Made by a program: the position numbers and the translations under genes. Shown here piece after piece: positions 44,677-53,800 of a DNA stretch of 64,000 nucleotides. The notes below the pieces were generated by a model. That model made no database searches. It was not told where the DNA came from and saw only the letters and a list, made by a program, of their open reading frames with translations. The stretch is from Thiothrix unzii. Its GTDB lineage: Bacteria; Pseudomonadota; Gammaproteobacteria; Thiotrichales; Thiotrichaceae. Every line of letters starts with the position of its first letter. Positions within the stretch are counted from its first letter, which is position 1. The stretch is from NCBI RefSeq assembly GCF_017901175.1, contig NZ_CP072793.1:3162001-3226000 (forward strand), written 5' to 3'.

Positions 44677-46014
44677 TTAAACAAACCACTCCAAATACCC
44701 CTCAACCTTTCCCCCTAAATAATAAGGCAAGTTCAGCAACTTAAACGCCTTTCCCTCCACCGTAACCGCATCCTCCACCTCCAGCTTCCCTGCATACAAA
44801 CGCACTGCAAAACCATGCTCCGCCTGATCCATAAACTGATGCAGCGAACGCAGCCTGCCCGTTGCGCCCGATTTCACTTCAATCGGGATCACTTTGTTGC
44901 CATACGCCACCACAAAATCCACTTCGGCATTGGACTGATTTTTCTCGCGCACCCAAAAGTGCAACTGGAATAACAGCGAAGACTGGCTTGCCAATAATTC
45001 CTGCCCAACCAGATGTTCGATAATTCGCCCACCGTAGATGCTGTTCAAGTCTTTGCTGCCGAAAATGTCAGCCTGCAAGCCAGAAAAATAGTTGACGAGT
45101 CCACTATCCAGCAATTGCAGCTTGGGGGATTTTTTCAGGTTAGGGACAAGTGGCAAGCGTGTGTCAGTCACAGGATAACAGCGGTGTAACAGCAAGGCTT
45201 TTTCCAGCACCTGTAAAGCTTCACCTACGTCTTTCGAGCCGTAATGAGATTGCCCAAAGCCCGCCAGCGTAATGCGATTGCCCGCTTCCCGAAAAGCCGT
45301 TTGGATAACATGACGGATTACTGGGGTTTGCGAGTCACGCGGCGAATATTTCTCGACATCATCCAGATAGGCGGTAATCAGGTTGTCGTAAATCGGGCGA
45401 AGTTGGGCTAGGTCGTGGGTAGCTGCATACTGCTGGACGATTTCCGGCATCCCGCCAATCAGTGCGTAACGGTGAAACAGTTTCAGCAACTTGTCATGGG
45501 CAACAATCGGTAAGGGAATCTGGTTGAGCATGGCGGCGGCTGGTTCTTCGCCAAGCGCAATGAGGAATTCTTCAAACGTCAGCGGATGGACGCGCAAATA
45601 TTCCACACGACCAACCGGAAAGCTGATGTGCCGATCCAGCAAGCTTTCCAGCAGCGAACCAGCCGCAATAACAGGCAACGTGGGGTAGTTCTCGTGAAAA
45701 TACCGCAACATGGCGACTGCCGCTGATGAGTTTTGGATTTCGTCGATGAATAGCAGGGTATTGGGTTGTTGGCGGTCTTTGCTGTGAAGAAAGAAGATCG
45801 CTTCAACCAGTTCCTGAATCGTGTAGTTCTGTTCAAACAGTGCCTTGTCTTCTTGTCGCTCCAAGTTCAAGGAAATGAATTGATCAAATTGTTCGGCAAA
45901 CAGGGAAACAAGTGTGGTTTTGCCGACCTGCCTAGCACCTCGCAGGATTAGCGGCTTGCGATTGGGCCTGTGTAGCCAGTGATTCAAATCTTTTAATAAC
46001 AGACGTTTGAACAT
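44677..46014 (-). CDS. AAA ATPase with DUF4143 nuclease-like domain
   Basis: 445 residues. AAA_14-type ATPase: Walker A ILRGARQVGKTTLV (about 24-37), Walker B LLFIDEIQNS, sensor-like VIAAGSLLESLL, then the DUF4143 domain with a PD-(D/E)XK-like core EVDFVVAYGNKVIPIEVKSG near residues 365-385. Such proteins are widespread and of unknown function; links to toxin-antitoxin or mobile-element biology have been proposed. The ribosome-binding site GAGGTG lies within a hairpin arm, so translation may be controlled. Confidence 0.88.
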   Translation of the reverse strand: MFKRLLLKDLNHWLHRPNRKPLILRGARQVGKTTLVSLFAEQFDQFISLNLERQEDKALFEQNYTIQELVEAIFFLHSKDRQQPNTLLFIDEIQNSSAAVAMLRYFHENYPTLPVIAAGSLLESLLDRHISFPVGRVEYLRVHPLTFEEFLIALGEEPAAAMLNQIPLPIVAHDKLLKLFHRYALIGGMPEIVQQYAATHDLAQLRPIYDNLITAYLDDVEKYSPRDSQTPVIRHVIQTAFREAGNRITLAGFGQSHYGSKDVGEALQVLEKALLLHRCYPVTDTRLPLVPNLKKSPKLQLLDSGLVNYFSGLQADIFGSKDLNSIYGGRIIEHLVGQELLASQSSLLFQLHFWVREKNQSNAEVDFVVAYGNKVIPIEVKSGATGRLRSLHQFMDQAEHGFAVRLYAGKLEVEDAVTVEGKAFKLLNLPYYLGGKVEGYLEWFV

Positions 46015-46018
46015 GCTT

Positions 46019-46047
46019 CACCTCAAAGTAAGGGATACTTTGAGGTG
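46019..46047 (-). promoter_or_regulatory. Hairpin sequestering the DUF4143 ATPase ribosome-binding site
   Basis: Perfect 12-bp inverted repeat CACCTCAAAGTA/TACTTTGAGGTG (46019-46030 with 46036-46047), 5-base loop. On the minus-strand mRNA the 3' arm ends GAGGTG, followed by AAGC and the ATG at 46014, so the Shine-Dalgarno sequence is paired in the folded leader. One arm belongs to the first unit of the 33-bp array. Confidence 0.75.
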
Positions 46048-46136
46048 ATTTTAGCACAAAGTAAGGGGTATTTTTGCCAGTTTTCGTCGCAAAGTAAGGG
46101 ATAAATCCGCCTACTTCCGACACAAAGTAAGTCATA
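46024..46136. repeat. Four-unit repeat, 14-bp core at 33-bp period
   Basis: Cores at 46024, 46057, 46090 and 46123: CAAAGTAAGGGATA, CAAAGTAAGGGGTA, CAAAGTAAGGGATA, CAAAGTAAGTCATA. The spacing is exactly 33 bases each time, with 19-base unlike spacers. Read on the minus strand, one frame gives an 11-residue repeat with PYF at each core, but the frame does not continue the ATPase. It lies between the DUF4143 ATPase start and the DUF234 remnant. Confidence 0.9.
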
Positions 46137-46142
46137 ACCGTA

Positions 46143-46356
46143 TTAATCTTGCTGCCCAACATACTGATCAATCGCCTCCAAACTAAACCCCTGATACGCA
46201 AACGCCTGTTCCAGCTCGCCGCCTTGTGTTGCAATGCCGGAATGCGGATACGCTCAGGATTCATTTTTACCTCCCCGACCAGCACTTGCCTGTCCAAATC
46301 GTTGACCGCGACCACATCAATCTCATTCTGGTTGTAACGGCTAGCATTTATAGTAA
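46143..46356 (-). pseudogene. 3' remnant of an AAA/DUF234 ATPase gene, frameshifted
   Basis: Minus-strand translation gives NQNEIDVVAVNDLDRQVLVGEVKMNPERIRIPALQHKAA, the DUF234 nuclease-like C-terminus of archaeal-type AAA ATPases, then needs a frame change near 46215 to continue ELEQAFAYQGFSLEAIDQYVGQQD and stop at 46143-46145. No ATPase domain precedes it. A related but distinct ATPase (DUF4143) lies next to it, so this is probably decay of a neighbouring family member. The exact upstream limit is uncertain. Confidence 0.75.
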
Positions 46357-46363
46357 CCCACGT

Positions 46364-46385
46364 TATCGTAACCTAGATTACGATA
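46364..46385. repeat. Short inverted repeat upstream of DUF234 remnant
   Basis: TATCGTAA/TTACGATA (46364-46371 with 46378-46385), 6-base loop. It lies at the presumed truncation point of the remnant and 35 bases from the end of the CBS gene. Possible insertion scar or regulator site; no further evidence. Confidence 0.35.
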
Positions 46386-46419
46386 GTTGTTTCACAGGGT
46401 AGCGAGTCCCCAACATTGC

Positions 46420-46836
46420 CTACCTTGCCCGCAATTCCTTGAATTGTTCCAGCAGCAAATGGTATTCCTCTGGGATGTCATCCAGCTCCAGCAAGCCGAT
46501 AAGCTGACCGTCTTTTGTCACCGGGAGATGGTGGAAACCGCCCGTTTGCATGACTTCCAGCGCGTTTGCCAGACTGCTGCCAGCGTCAATGGTGATGGGG
46601 GTTTTGGTCATGACCATCGCAACAGCGGTCTCGTCCACAGGGAGATCGACACCCAGACAGCGGCGGATAATGTCCCGCTCACTTAAAATGCCTACCAGTT
46701 GCTGCTGATCAAAAACCACCAGTGCTCCAACATTCAGTTCACACATGCGTTTGCAGGCTTCACGGATAGTAACGTTGAACTGCACTTGCCCAGGCAGTTT
46801 TCCATCAATAAGTTTTTCTACGCTGGAAATGATCAT
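46420..46836 (-). CDS. CBS-domain pair protein
   Basis: 138 residues, two tandem CBS motifs (VTIREACKRMCELNVGALVVFDQQQLVGILSERDIIRR and ITIDAGSSLANALEVMQTGGFHHLPVTKDGQLIGLLELDDI). CBS pairs bind adenine nucleotides or SAM and sense energy state. No other domain, so it needs a partner. ATG 46836 has AAGGGG four bases upstream; an upstream GTG at 46857 is less likely. Confidence 0.92.
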   Translation of the reverse strand: MIISSVEKLIDGKLPGQVQFNVTIREACKRMCELNVGALVVFDQQQLVGILSERDIIRRCLGVDLPVDETAVAMVMTKTPITIDAGSSLANALEVMQTGGFHHLPVTKDGQLIGLLELDDIPEEYHLLLEQFKELRAR

Positions 46837-47104
46837 ATAACCCCTTGAATTATTCACTGTTTCACAAAATTAAAACAATATTATACCGCAAAACCATGTA
46901 CAGCGAACGTGGCCCGCCTATTGCACACACACGAGCCGCACATCGGTTTCGCGCAGGCAGATCACCGCGAAAAGTATCGTATTTCGATACCTAAAGCCCC
47001 ACCAACTTCAACCTCTCCCACTAACGTTGCAGCTTATGCCACCCTCCCCTAATCTTCCTCTCAGAGCAACACCAACCCAACACACGCAAACAGAGGAACA
47101 CACC

Positions 47105-47377
47105 ATGAACGACACACTTACCCTGCCCAATACCAGTAGCTGGACATTTTTCGTCAAACTGACTTTCGGGATTTCACTGGCGGCAATGGCGGCTTTCATT
47201 TTCTTTCTGGAAGGCAATCTATTGACCAAAGGCTATCTGGCGTTAAACGCCCTGTTTCTGGTCAGTTCCACCATTATGCTGTCGAAAACGCTGCGTGATG
47301 ACTACGAAGCACAACGTTTACTGAACCGTATCAACGAAGCCAAAACCAACAAAATCCTTAAAGAATACACCGAGTAA
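47105..47377 (+). CDS. YiaA/YiaB-family inner membrane protein
   Basis: 90 residues, two transmembrane helices (FFVKLTFGISLAAMAAFIFFL and KGYLALNALFLVSSTIMLSKTL) followed by RDDYEAQRLLNRINEAKTNKIL, the YiaAB two-helix family pattern. Function unknown. AGAGG precedes ATG 47105. Confidence 0.85.
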   Translation: MNDTLTLPNTSSWTFFVKLTFGISLAAMAAFIFFLEGNLLTKGYLALNALFLVSSTIMLSKTLRDDYEAQRLLNRINEAKTNKILKEYTE

Positions 47378-47477
47378 GGGGCAATAAAGCCGACGGAAAA
47401 GCAGCAAAATCAACAGCGGACGGCGGGCGTTTTGGCGCGGTTGCGGGTGTGAAAACACCATAAAAGTATTACAATCT

Positions 47478-47512
47478 GGTACTTCAGCAATAACAATTAC
47501 ATCTGAAGTACC
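47478..47512. promoter_or_regulatory. Operator-like 10-bp inverted repeat abutting XRE regulator start
   Basis: GGTACTTCAG (47478-47487) and CTGAAGTACC (47503-47512) form a perfect inverted repeat with a 15-base gap; the right arm ends in the base before the ATG. Autoregulatory binding or a leader hairpin that would bury the start codon are both possible. Confidence 0.7.
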
Positions 47513-48256
47513 ATGCCACAAACCACCGAACTGATCCACACCCTGAAAAAGCTGCTCAAGCGTCACAATAAAACCTATGTGGACGTAGCCGCTTGCCTGC
47601 AATTATCGGAAGCCAGCGTGAAACGCTTGTTTGCCGAACAAAATTTGTCGTTGCAACGCTTAGATGCTATTTGCGCCCTGCTGGGTATGGAAATCACCGA
47701 CCTGGTGCGGGAAATGCACGCCGAACACGCCCAGCCAATCAGTGAAATCACTCACGCGCAGGAAAAGGAAATTGCCGACGACCTTAATTTATTACTGGTA
47801 ACAGTGTGCGTGCTAAACCGCTGGAGCTTGCCGGATATTACCCGCCACTACCAGTTCAACGAGCCACAAGTGATTCGTTACCTTGCCCATCTTGACCGCC
47901 TGCACATTATCGAATTGCAGGCAGGTAATCGTATCAAATTACTGGTAGCACCCAATTTTAAATGGCGCGATGACGGGCCAATCATGCAACTGTTCCGCGC
48001 CAAAATCGAAAGTGAGTATTTCCGCACCACCTTCACCAAGGAAAGCGAAAAGCTGGTTGTGCTAAACGGCATGTTGAGCGATGCCAGTAATGCCTTATTC
48101 CAGCGCAAAATGGCGCAGTTAGCCAAAGATTTCGACACGCTGAGTAAGGATGATGCGTGCTTGCCGATTGGGGAGCGTAAAGGTTCTACGGTGCTGCTGG
48201 CGATGCGTGACTGGGGTTACGAACGCCTGTTTGGTCATCAGCGTAAAAAGGAGTAG
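47513..48256 (+). CDS. XRE-family transcriptional regulator
   Basis: 247 residues. N-terminal helix-turn-helix of the Cro/XRE class (about 8-65: LKKLLKRHNKTYVDVAACLQLSEASVKRLFAEQNLSLQRLDAICALLGM), then a helical C-terminal domain of no assigned family. No typical SD; the start lies against the inverted repeat at 47478-47512, which is probably its own operator. Confidence 0.88.
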   Translation: MPQTTELIHTLKKLLKRHNKTYVDVAACLQLSEASVKRLFAEQNLSLQRLDAICALLGMEITDLVREMHAEHAQPISEITHAQEKEIADDLNLLLVTVCVLNRWSLPDITRHYQFNEPQVIRYLAHLDRLHIIELQAGNRIKLLVAPNFKWRDDGPIMQLFRAKIESEYFRTTFTKESEKLVVLNGMLSDASNALFQRKMAQLAKDFDTLSKDDACLPIGERKGSTVLLAMRDWGYERLFGHQRKKE

Positions 48257-48405
48257 CACAGGATTGAGGTGCTTGCACAAACATTTTCCGCATCGCACAA
48301 AACTCAGGTAATATCAGACCAACGGCGGTATCACGTCATCAGGCAATCGCTCAATCGGCAGAACTCCGCTACGTTTCGATAACAGCTTTAGGACGACATA
48401 CCGCT

Positions 48406-50679
48406 ATGAAAGACGAATTAGACCAAGCCGCACTCGACTACCACCGCTTCCCGCAACCGGGCAAACTCGAAGTCACCCCCACCAAAAACATGGCGAACCA
48501 GCGCGATTTGGCACTGGCGTATTCCCCCGGCGTGGCGGCAGCAAGCTTGGCGATTGCGGCTGACCCCGCGTGTGCGGCGGATTACACCAGCCGGGGCAAT
48601 CTGGTGGCGGTCATTTCCAACGGCACGGCGGTGCTGGGCTTGGGTTCGATCGGCGCACTCGCCTCCAAACCCGTCATGGAAGGCAAAGCGGTATTGTTCA
48701 AGAAATTCGCGGGCGTGAATGCCTTCGACATTGAAATGGACACGCTCGACGTAGACCGTTTGGTGGATGCCATCAGCCTGCTCGAACCCACATTCGGCGG
48801 CATTAACCTCGAAGATATTAAAGCCCCGGAATGTTTTGAGGTGGAAAAACGCCTTAAAGCCATGATGAAAATTCCGGTGTTCCACGACGACCAGCACGGC
48901 ACGGCGATTTGCGTAGCAGCGGCAATCCGTAACGGTTTGCGCGTCGCGGGCAAGAACATCGAAGACGTGAAACTGGTGTGTTCCGGTGCGGGTGCGGCAG
49001 CGATTGCCTGCATGAACTTGCTGGTGGAAATGGGTTTAAAGAAAGAGAATATCGTCGTTAACGACCGCTTCGGCATTATCTACAAAGGCCGGGTCGAAGA
49101 AATGAACCCGTACAATGCGGCTTACGCCATCGACACCGACGCACGCACGTTGGATGATGTGATGGACGGCGTGGACGTTTTCCTCGGTTTATCCGCGCCG
49201 CGTGTGTTGAAACAGCATCACGTCAAGGTAATGGCGGAAAATCCCCTGATCCTCGCGCTCGCCAACCCTGAGCCAGAAATCCGCCCCGAACTGATTTACG
49301 AAGTGCGTTCCGACGCGATTGTGGCGACCGGACGCAGCGATTACCCTAACCAAGTGAACAACGTGCTGTGCTTCCCGTTCCTGTTCCGGGGAGCGTTGGA
49401 TGTGGGCGCAACCGAAATCAACGAAGCGATGAAAATTGCGGTGGTCGAAGCGATTGGCGATCTGGCGATGCGCGAAGCCTCTGATGCGGTGGTGTCTGCT
49501 TACGGCGGCGCGGAATTCCACTTCGGGCGCGACTACCTGATTCCCAAGCCGTTCGACCCGCGTTTGATGACCATCATTCCGCCGCGTGTCGCCAGAGCAG
49601 CGATGGAAACTGGCGTGGCGACGCGCCCGATTGCTGATTTCGAGGCGTATGAACGTCAACTGGAAAGTTTCGTGTTCCGCTCCGGCATGGCCATGAAGCC
49701 CGTGTTTGAAAAAGCCAAACGCAACCCGCAGCGCATTGTGTTTGCGGAAGGCGAATCGCAACGTGTTATCAATGCGGCGCAACAATTGGTGGATGATGGC
49801 ATTTGCAAACCGATCCTGCTCGGCAACCCTGAACTGATTCAGCGCAATATCGAAGCCTACGATTTACGCTTGAAAATCGGTGAAAACATTACCGTGGTTG
49901 ACCCGCGCAATAACCCCGACTACGAACGTCATGTGGAAGAGCATTACGCAGTGATGTGCCGCAAAGGTGTAACGCCAACTTACAGCCGCCGGGTGATGAC
50001 AGCACGTACCACGCAAATTGCGGCAGTGATGGTACGTTGTGGCGATGCTGACGCAATGATTTGCGGGGTAGAAGGTAATTTCATTTCGCATCTGCATTAC
50101 GTGCGTGACTTGATTGGGGCGCGTCCCGGTTTGACGGATGTGGCGGCTGTCACCATGCTGATTTTGAAGCAAGGCACGTATTTCCTCACCGATACCCACG
50201 TTGGCGATGACCCAACCGCTGAACAGCTTGCGGATAACACCGCGCTCGCGGCGGAATTGGTGGCAGGTTTTGGGATGGAACCCAAAGCCGCGTTGCTGTC
50301 GCATTCTAACTTCGGCAGCCGCATGAATGTGCATTCCGCCAAAATGCGCCGCACGCTGGAAATCTTGCGCGAAAAACACCCGGATTTGCTGGTGGAAGGT
50401 GAAATGCACGCGGATGCGGCGTTATCGCAAGACATCCGTGACCGCATGTTCAAAGGTTGCGCGTTTGAGGGTGAAGCCAATTTGCTGGTTTGCCCCGATC
50501 TGAACTCGGCGAATATTGCGTACAATATGACCAAAACGCTGGCGGATGGTTTACCGGTGGGACCAATGTTGGTGGGTACAAAATACCCCGCGCATATCCT
50601 CACCGAAAGCACCACGGTGCGTGGGATTGTGAACATGGCTGCCTTTGCGAGCGTCGAAGCCATGAGTCGCAAAGCTTAA
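48406..50679 (+). CDS. maeB: NADP-dependent malic enzyme (MaeB type)
   Basis: 757 residues, two-domain form: N-terminal malic enzyme (YSPGVAAASLAIA, DIKAPECFEVEKRLK, VFHDDQHGTAICVAAAIRNGL, NAD(P)-binding VCSGAGAAAIACMNLL, ALANPEPEI) fused to a C-terminal phosphotransacetylase-like domain (RIVFAEGESQRVINAAQQLVDDG). The latter is regulatory and usually not catalytic in MaeB. It converts malate to pyruvate with NADPH, linking the C4 pool to anabolism. Confidence 0.96.
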   Translation: MKDELDQAALDYHRFPQPGKLEVTPTKNMANQRDLALAYSPGVAAASLAIAADPACAADYTSRGNLVAVISNGTAVLGLGSIGALASKPVMEGKAVLFKKFAGVNAFDIEMDTLDVDRLVDAISLLEPTFGGINLEDIKAPECFEVEKRLKAMMKIPVFHDDQHGTAICVAAAIRNGLRVAGKNIEDVKLVCSGAGAAAIACMNLLVEMGLKKENIVVNDRFGIIYKGRVEEMNPYNAAYAIDTDARTLDDVMDGVDVFLGLSAPRVLKQHHVKVMAENPLILALANPEPEIRPELIYEVRSDAIVATGRSDYPNQVNNVLCFPFLFRGALDVGATEINEAMKIAVVEAIGDLAMREASDAVVSAYGGAEFHFGRDYLIPKPFDPRLMTIIPPRVARAAMETGVATRPIADFEAYERQLESFVFRSGMAMKPVFEKAKRNPQRIVFAEGESQRVINAAQQLVDDGICKPILLGNPELIQRNIEAYDLRLKIGENITVVDPRNNPDYERHVEEHYAVMCRKGVTPTYSRRVMTARTTQIAAVMVRCGDADAMICGVEGNFISHLHYVRDLIGARPGLTDVAAVTMLILKQGTYFLTDTHVGDDPTAEQLADNTALAAELVAGFGMEPKAALLSHSNFGSRMNVHSAKMRRTLEILREKHPDLLVEGEMHADAALSQDIRDRMFKGCAFEGEANLLVCPDLNSANIAYNMTKTLADGLPVGPMLVGTKYPAHILTESTTVRGIVNMAAFASVEAMSRKA

Positions 50680-50699
50680 CCAGCATATTGCATCCAACC

Positions 50700-50727
50700 G
50701 TAGAGACGCAAAATCTTGCGTCTCTAC
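50700..50727. repeat. Palindromic GTAGAGACGC extragenic element
   Basis: GTAGAGACGCAA/TTGCGTCTCTAC, a perfect 12-bp stem with AATC loop, 20 bases after the maeB stop and before the convergent TauE gene. It may serve as terminator for both. The GTAGAGACGC palindrome resembles a repeat I recall from many cyanobacterial and some gammaproteobacterial genomes; that recollection is not verified here. Confidence 0.7.
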
Positions 50728-50755
50728 CTGCATCACCCCCGACAACTGCACCCGC

Positions 50756-51559
50756 TTACGCAAACACCGAGTGCAACATTTTCGCACTGAGCAACACCAG
50801 CAATACCGCAAACACTTTCTTTAACGCCGCAACTGGCAAACTGTGCGCAAGGTTTGCGCCCAAACTGGTGGTGAAAAAACTGACCATCGCAATCAGCACC
50901 ACCGCAGGCCAATACACAAAGCCCAGCGTATACGGCGGTAAACCCGCAACCTGCCAGCCATTCAGCACGTAACCTACGGTTCCCGCCAGCGCAATCGGAA
51001 AGCCAATCGCGGAAGAAGTCGCAATCGCTTGGCGGATATTGACGTTGCACCACATCAAAAACGGCACAGAAAGCGTACCGCCGCCAATCGCTACCAGCGC
51101 GGAAATTCCCCCAATACCCGCACCAGTTGCGGATAAACCCACCATGCCCGGTACATCACGATGCGGCGTTGGCTTGATACCCAGCCACATTTGCAAGGCG
51201 ACATACGCCATGAAACACGCGAAAAAGATCGCCAGACTGTTGGTTGATAAATAGCTCGCTAAAAATGTTCCCGCAAACGTACCCAACAGAATGCCCGGTG
51301 TAATCCGCTGCACCACGTTCCACAATACCGCGCCTTTACAATGGTGCGCCCATAAACTCGACAGCGCGGTCGGCACAATCGCAGCCATTGACGTGCCTAA
51401 CGCCAGATGCACCACCTGTTCCGTCGGGAACGCCTGCCCCACGAATAAGGCGGTTAACACCGGAACCATGACCCCGCCGCCGCCAATACCCAGCAAGCCC
51501 GCAAGAAATCCCACGACCCCGCCCAATGCCAGAAAGGCAACCACTAAGTACCATTCCAC
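50756..51559 (-). CDS. TauE/SafE-family anion exporter
   Basis: 267 residues, about eight membrane segments. Family signature LAGLLGIGGGGVMVPVLTALF near residue 20 and the second-repeat IGGISALVAIGGGTLSVPFL near 150. TauE/SafE proteins export sulfite, sulfoacetate or related anions. In an organism with Soe sulfite oxidation, sulfite efflux is a sensible but unproven role. Not in an operon. Confidence 0.92.
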   Translation of the reverse strand: MEWYLVVAFLALGGVVGFLAGLLGIGGGGVMVPVLTALFVGQAFPTEQVVHLALGTSMAAIVPTALSSLWAHHCKGAVLWNVVQRITPGILLGTFAGTFLASYLSTNSLAIFFACFMAYVALQMWLGIKPTPHRDVPGMVGLSATGAGIGGISALVAIGGGTLSVPFLMWCNVNIRQAIATSSAIGFPIALAGTVGYVLNGWQVAGLPPYTLGFVYWPAVVLIAMVSFFTTSLGANLAHSLPVAALKKVFAVLLVLLSAKMLHSVFA

Positions 51560-51588
51560 CGTATAATCGTCCTGTTTAGTTCACTAAG

Positions 51589-52227
51589 ATGACGTTTATG
51601 CAATACATCAGCCTTCCTGTCACTGCCTTTGCGCAAAATTGCAGTATTATCTGGTGCGAAGCCACCAAAACCTGTGCCTTTGTTGATCCCGGTGGCGACG
51701 TGGAAGCGTTGATTGCTGCCGTGGAACAGCGCGGCTTGACTCCAATTGGGGTGTTTTTAACCCACGGGCATTTGGATCATGTGGGCGGCACGCTGGCACT
51801 GGTGGCACATTACGCGATTCCGGTCAGTGGCCCTCACGAAGCCGATAAATATTGGCTGGATGCCTTGCCAGTGCAGGCGCAACGTTTCGGCTTGACGCAT
51901 TCCGATGCGTTTGTGCCGACTCGCTGGTTACAGCATGGGGACACCTTGCAAGTCGGTGAAATCACGCTGGAAGTTTTACACACACCCGGTCATACGCCGG
52001 GGCATGTGGTATTTTTTCAACGTGAAACCGCCGTGGTATTTGCCGGTGATGTGTTGTTTCAAGGTTCTGTGGGGCGCACCGATTTTCCCGGCGGAAATCA
52101 TCAGCAATTGATGACTGCGATTAAAACCCAATTGTGGACACTTGGTGATCATGTGACCGTTGTACCGGGACACGGTTCCAACACCGATATAGGCACGGAA
52201 CGCCGCAATAACCCTTACATCCGTTAA
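51589..52227 (+). CDS. Metallo-beta-lactamase fold hydrolase (glyoxalase II-like)
   Basis: 212 residues. Zinc motif THGHLDHVGG (HxHxDH), then VLHTPGHTPGHVVFF with His, FAGDVLFQGSVGRTDFPGGN with the bridging Asp, and VVPGHGSNTDIGTERRNNPYI with the last His. This is the YcbL/GloB-type single-domain form, acting on thioesters. An ATG at 51598 is an alternative start. The CAP lipoprotein follows by 15 bases. Confidence 0.92.
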   Translation: MTFMQYISLPVTAFAQNCSIIWCEATKTCAFVDPGGDVEALIAAVEQRGLTPIGVFLTHGHLDHVGGTLALVAHYAIPVSGPHEADKYWLDALPVQAQRFGLTHSDAFVPTRWLQHGDTLQVGEITLEVLHTPGHTPGHVVFFQRETAVVFAGDVLFQGSVGRTDFPGGNHQQLMTAIKTQLWTLGDHVTVVPGHGSNTDIGTERRNNPYIR

Positions 52228-52242
52228 TTGTGGAGGTGTGTT

Positions 52243-52818
52243 ATGCGTCGATTGCCGTTATTAGGCAGCGTTTTATTGTGCAGCGCGTGCGTGGTGAGTG
52301 CGCCGCTATCGCTGGGTGATGTACCACCGCCGTTAGCGGATACCGAACCCGCTGCGATGCAAGGCATGTTAGCCACCCACAACCAAGTGCGAGCAGCGGT
52401 CGGTGTACCGCCGTTACGCTGGTCGGGAACAATGGCAGCCTATGCGCAACAATGGGCGGAACATTTAGCCGCGAATAACCGTTGCACCATGCAGCACCGT
52501 TCTCACGCGCACGCCAATCGTCTGGATGTTGGGGAAAACCTCTATTGGGGCAGCCCGTTACGCTGGTCAGATGGGCGTATTGAAGTGCAGCGCATAGCTC
52601 CTGCCAAAGTCGCGCAGGATTGGGCGGATGAACGCAGCGATTACGACTATGCCCGCAATACCTGCCGTGCCGGAGCACAATGCGGGCACTACACCCAAAT
52701 GGCGTGGCGCAGCACCACCGAAGTGGGTTGCGCGATGACCGTGTGTCCCGATCAGGGGCAGTTGTGGGTGTGTAATTACAATCCACCGGGAAATTGGGTC
52801 GGTGAAAAACCCTACTAG
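52243..52818 (+). CDS. CAP/SCP-domain lipoprotein
   Basis: 191 residues. Lipobox CSAC following MRRLPLLGSVLL. CAP domain: MLATHNQVRAAVGVPPLRWSGTMAAYAQQWAEHLA, HANRLDVGENLYWG, DWADERSDYDYA, CGHYTQMAWRSTTEVGCAM and WVCNYNPPGNWVGEKPY, close to plant PR-1 in layout, with the His/Glu cavity present. Role in bacteria is uncertain; some bind lipids or cell wall. GGAGG lies 6 bases before ATG 52243. Confidence 0.93.
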   Translation: MRRLPLLGSVLLCSACVVSAPLSLGDVPPPLADTEPAAMQGMLATHNQVRAAVGVPPLRWSGTMAAYAQQWAEHLAANNRCTMQHRSHAHANRLDVGENLYWGSPLRWSDGRIEVQRIAPAKVAQDWADERSDYDYARNTCRAGAQCGHYTQMAWRSTTEVGCAMTVCPDQGQLWVCNYNPPGNWVGEKPY

Positions 52819-52824
52819 GGTTAG

Positions 52825-53796
<972 letters not shown>

Positions 53797-53800
53797 AGTT

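Noticed and set aside
46024-46136. CRISPR array
   Set aside because: The repeat core is only 14 bases with 19-base spacers, just four units, cores vary, and no cas gene is present. The repeat overlaps a ribosome-binding-site hairpin instead.
45932-46315. A 127-codon minus-strand protein gene with PYF repeats
   Set aside because: Its first third is the DUF234 remnant before the frameshift, and its end runs out of frame into the ATPase gene; no ribosome-binding site was seen. Treated as pseudogene plus repeat array.
46974-46990. Inverted repeat GTATCG/CGATAC upstream of the YiaAB-type gene
   Set aside because: Only six pairs, no T-run and no link to a promoter; too short to call.
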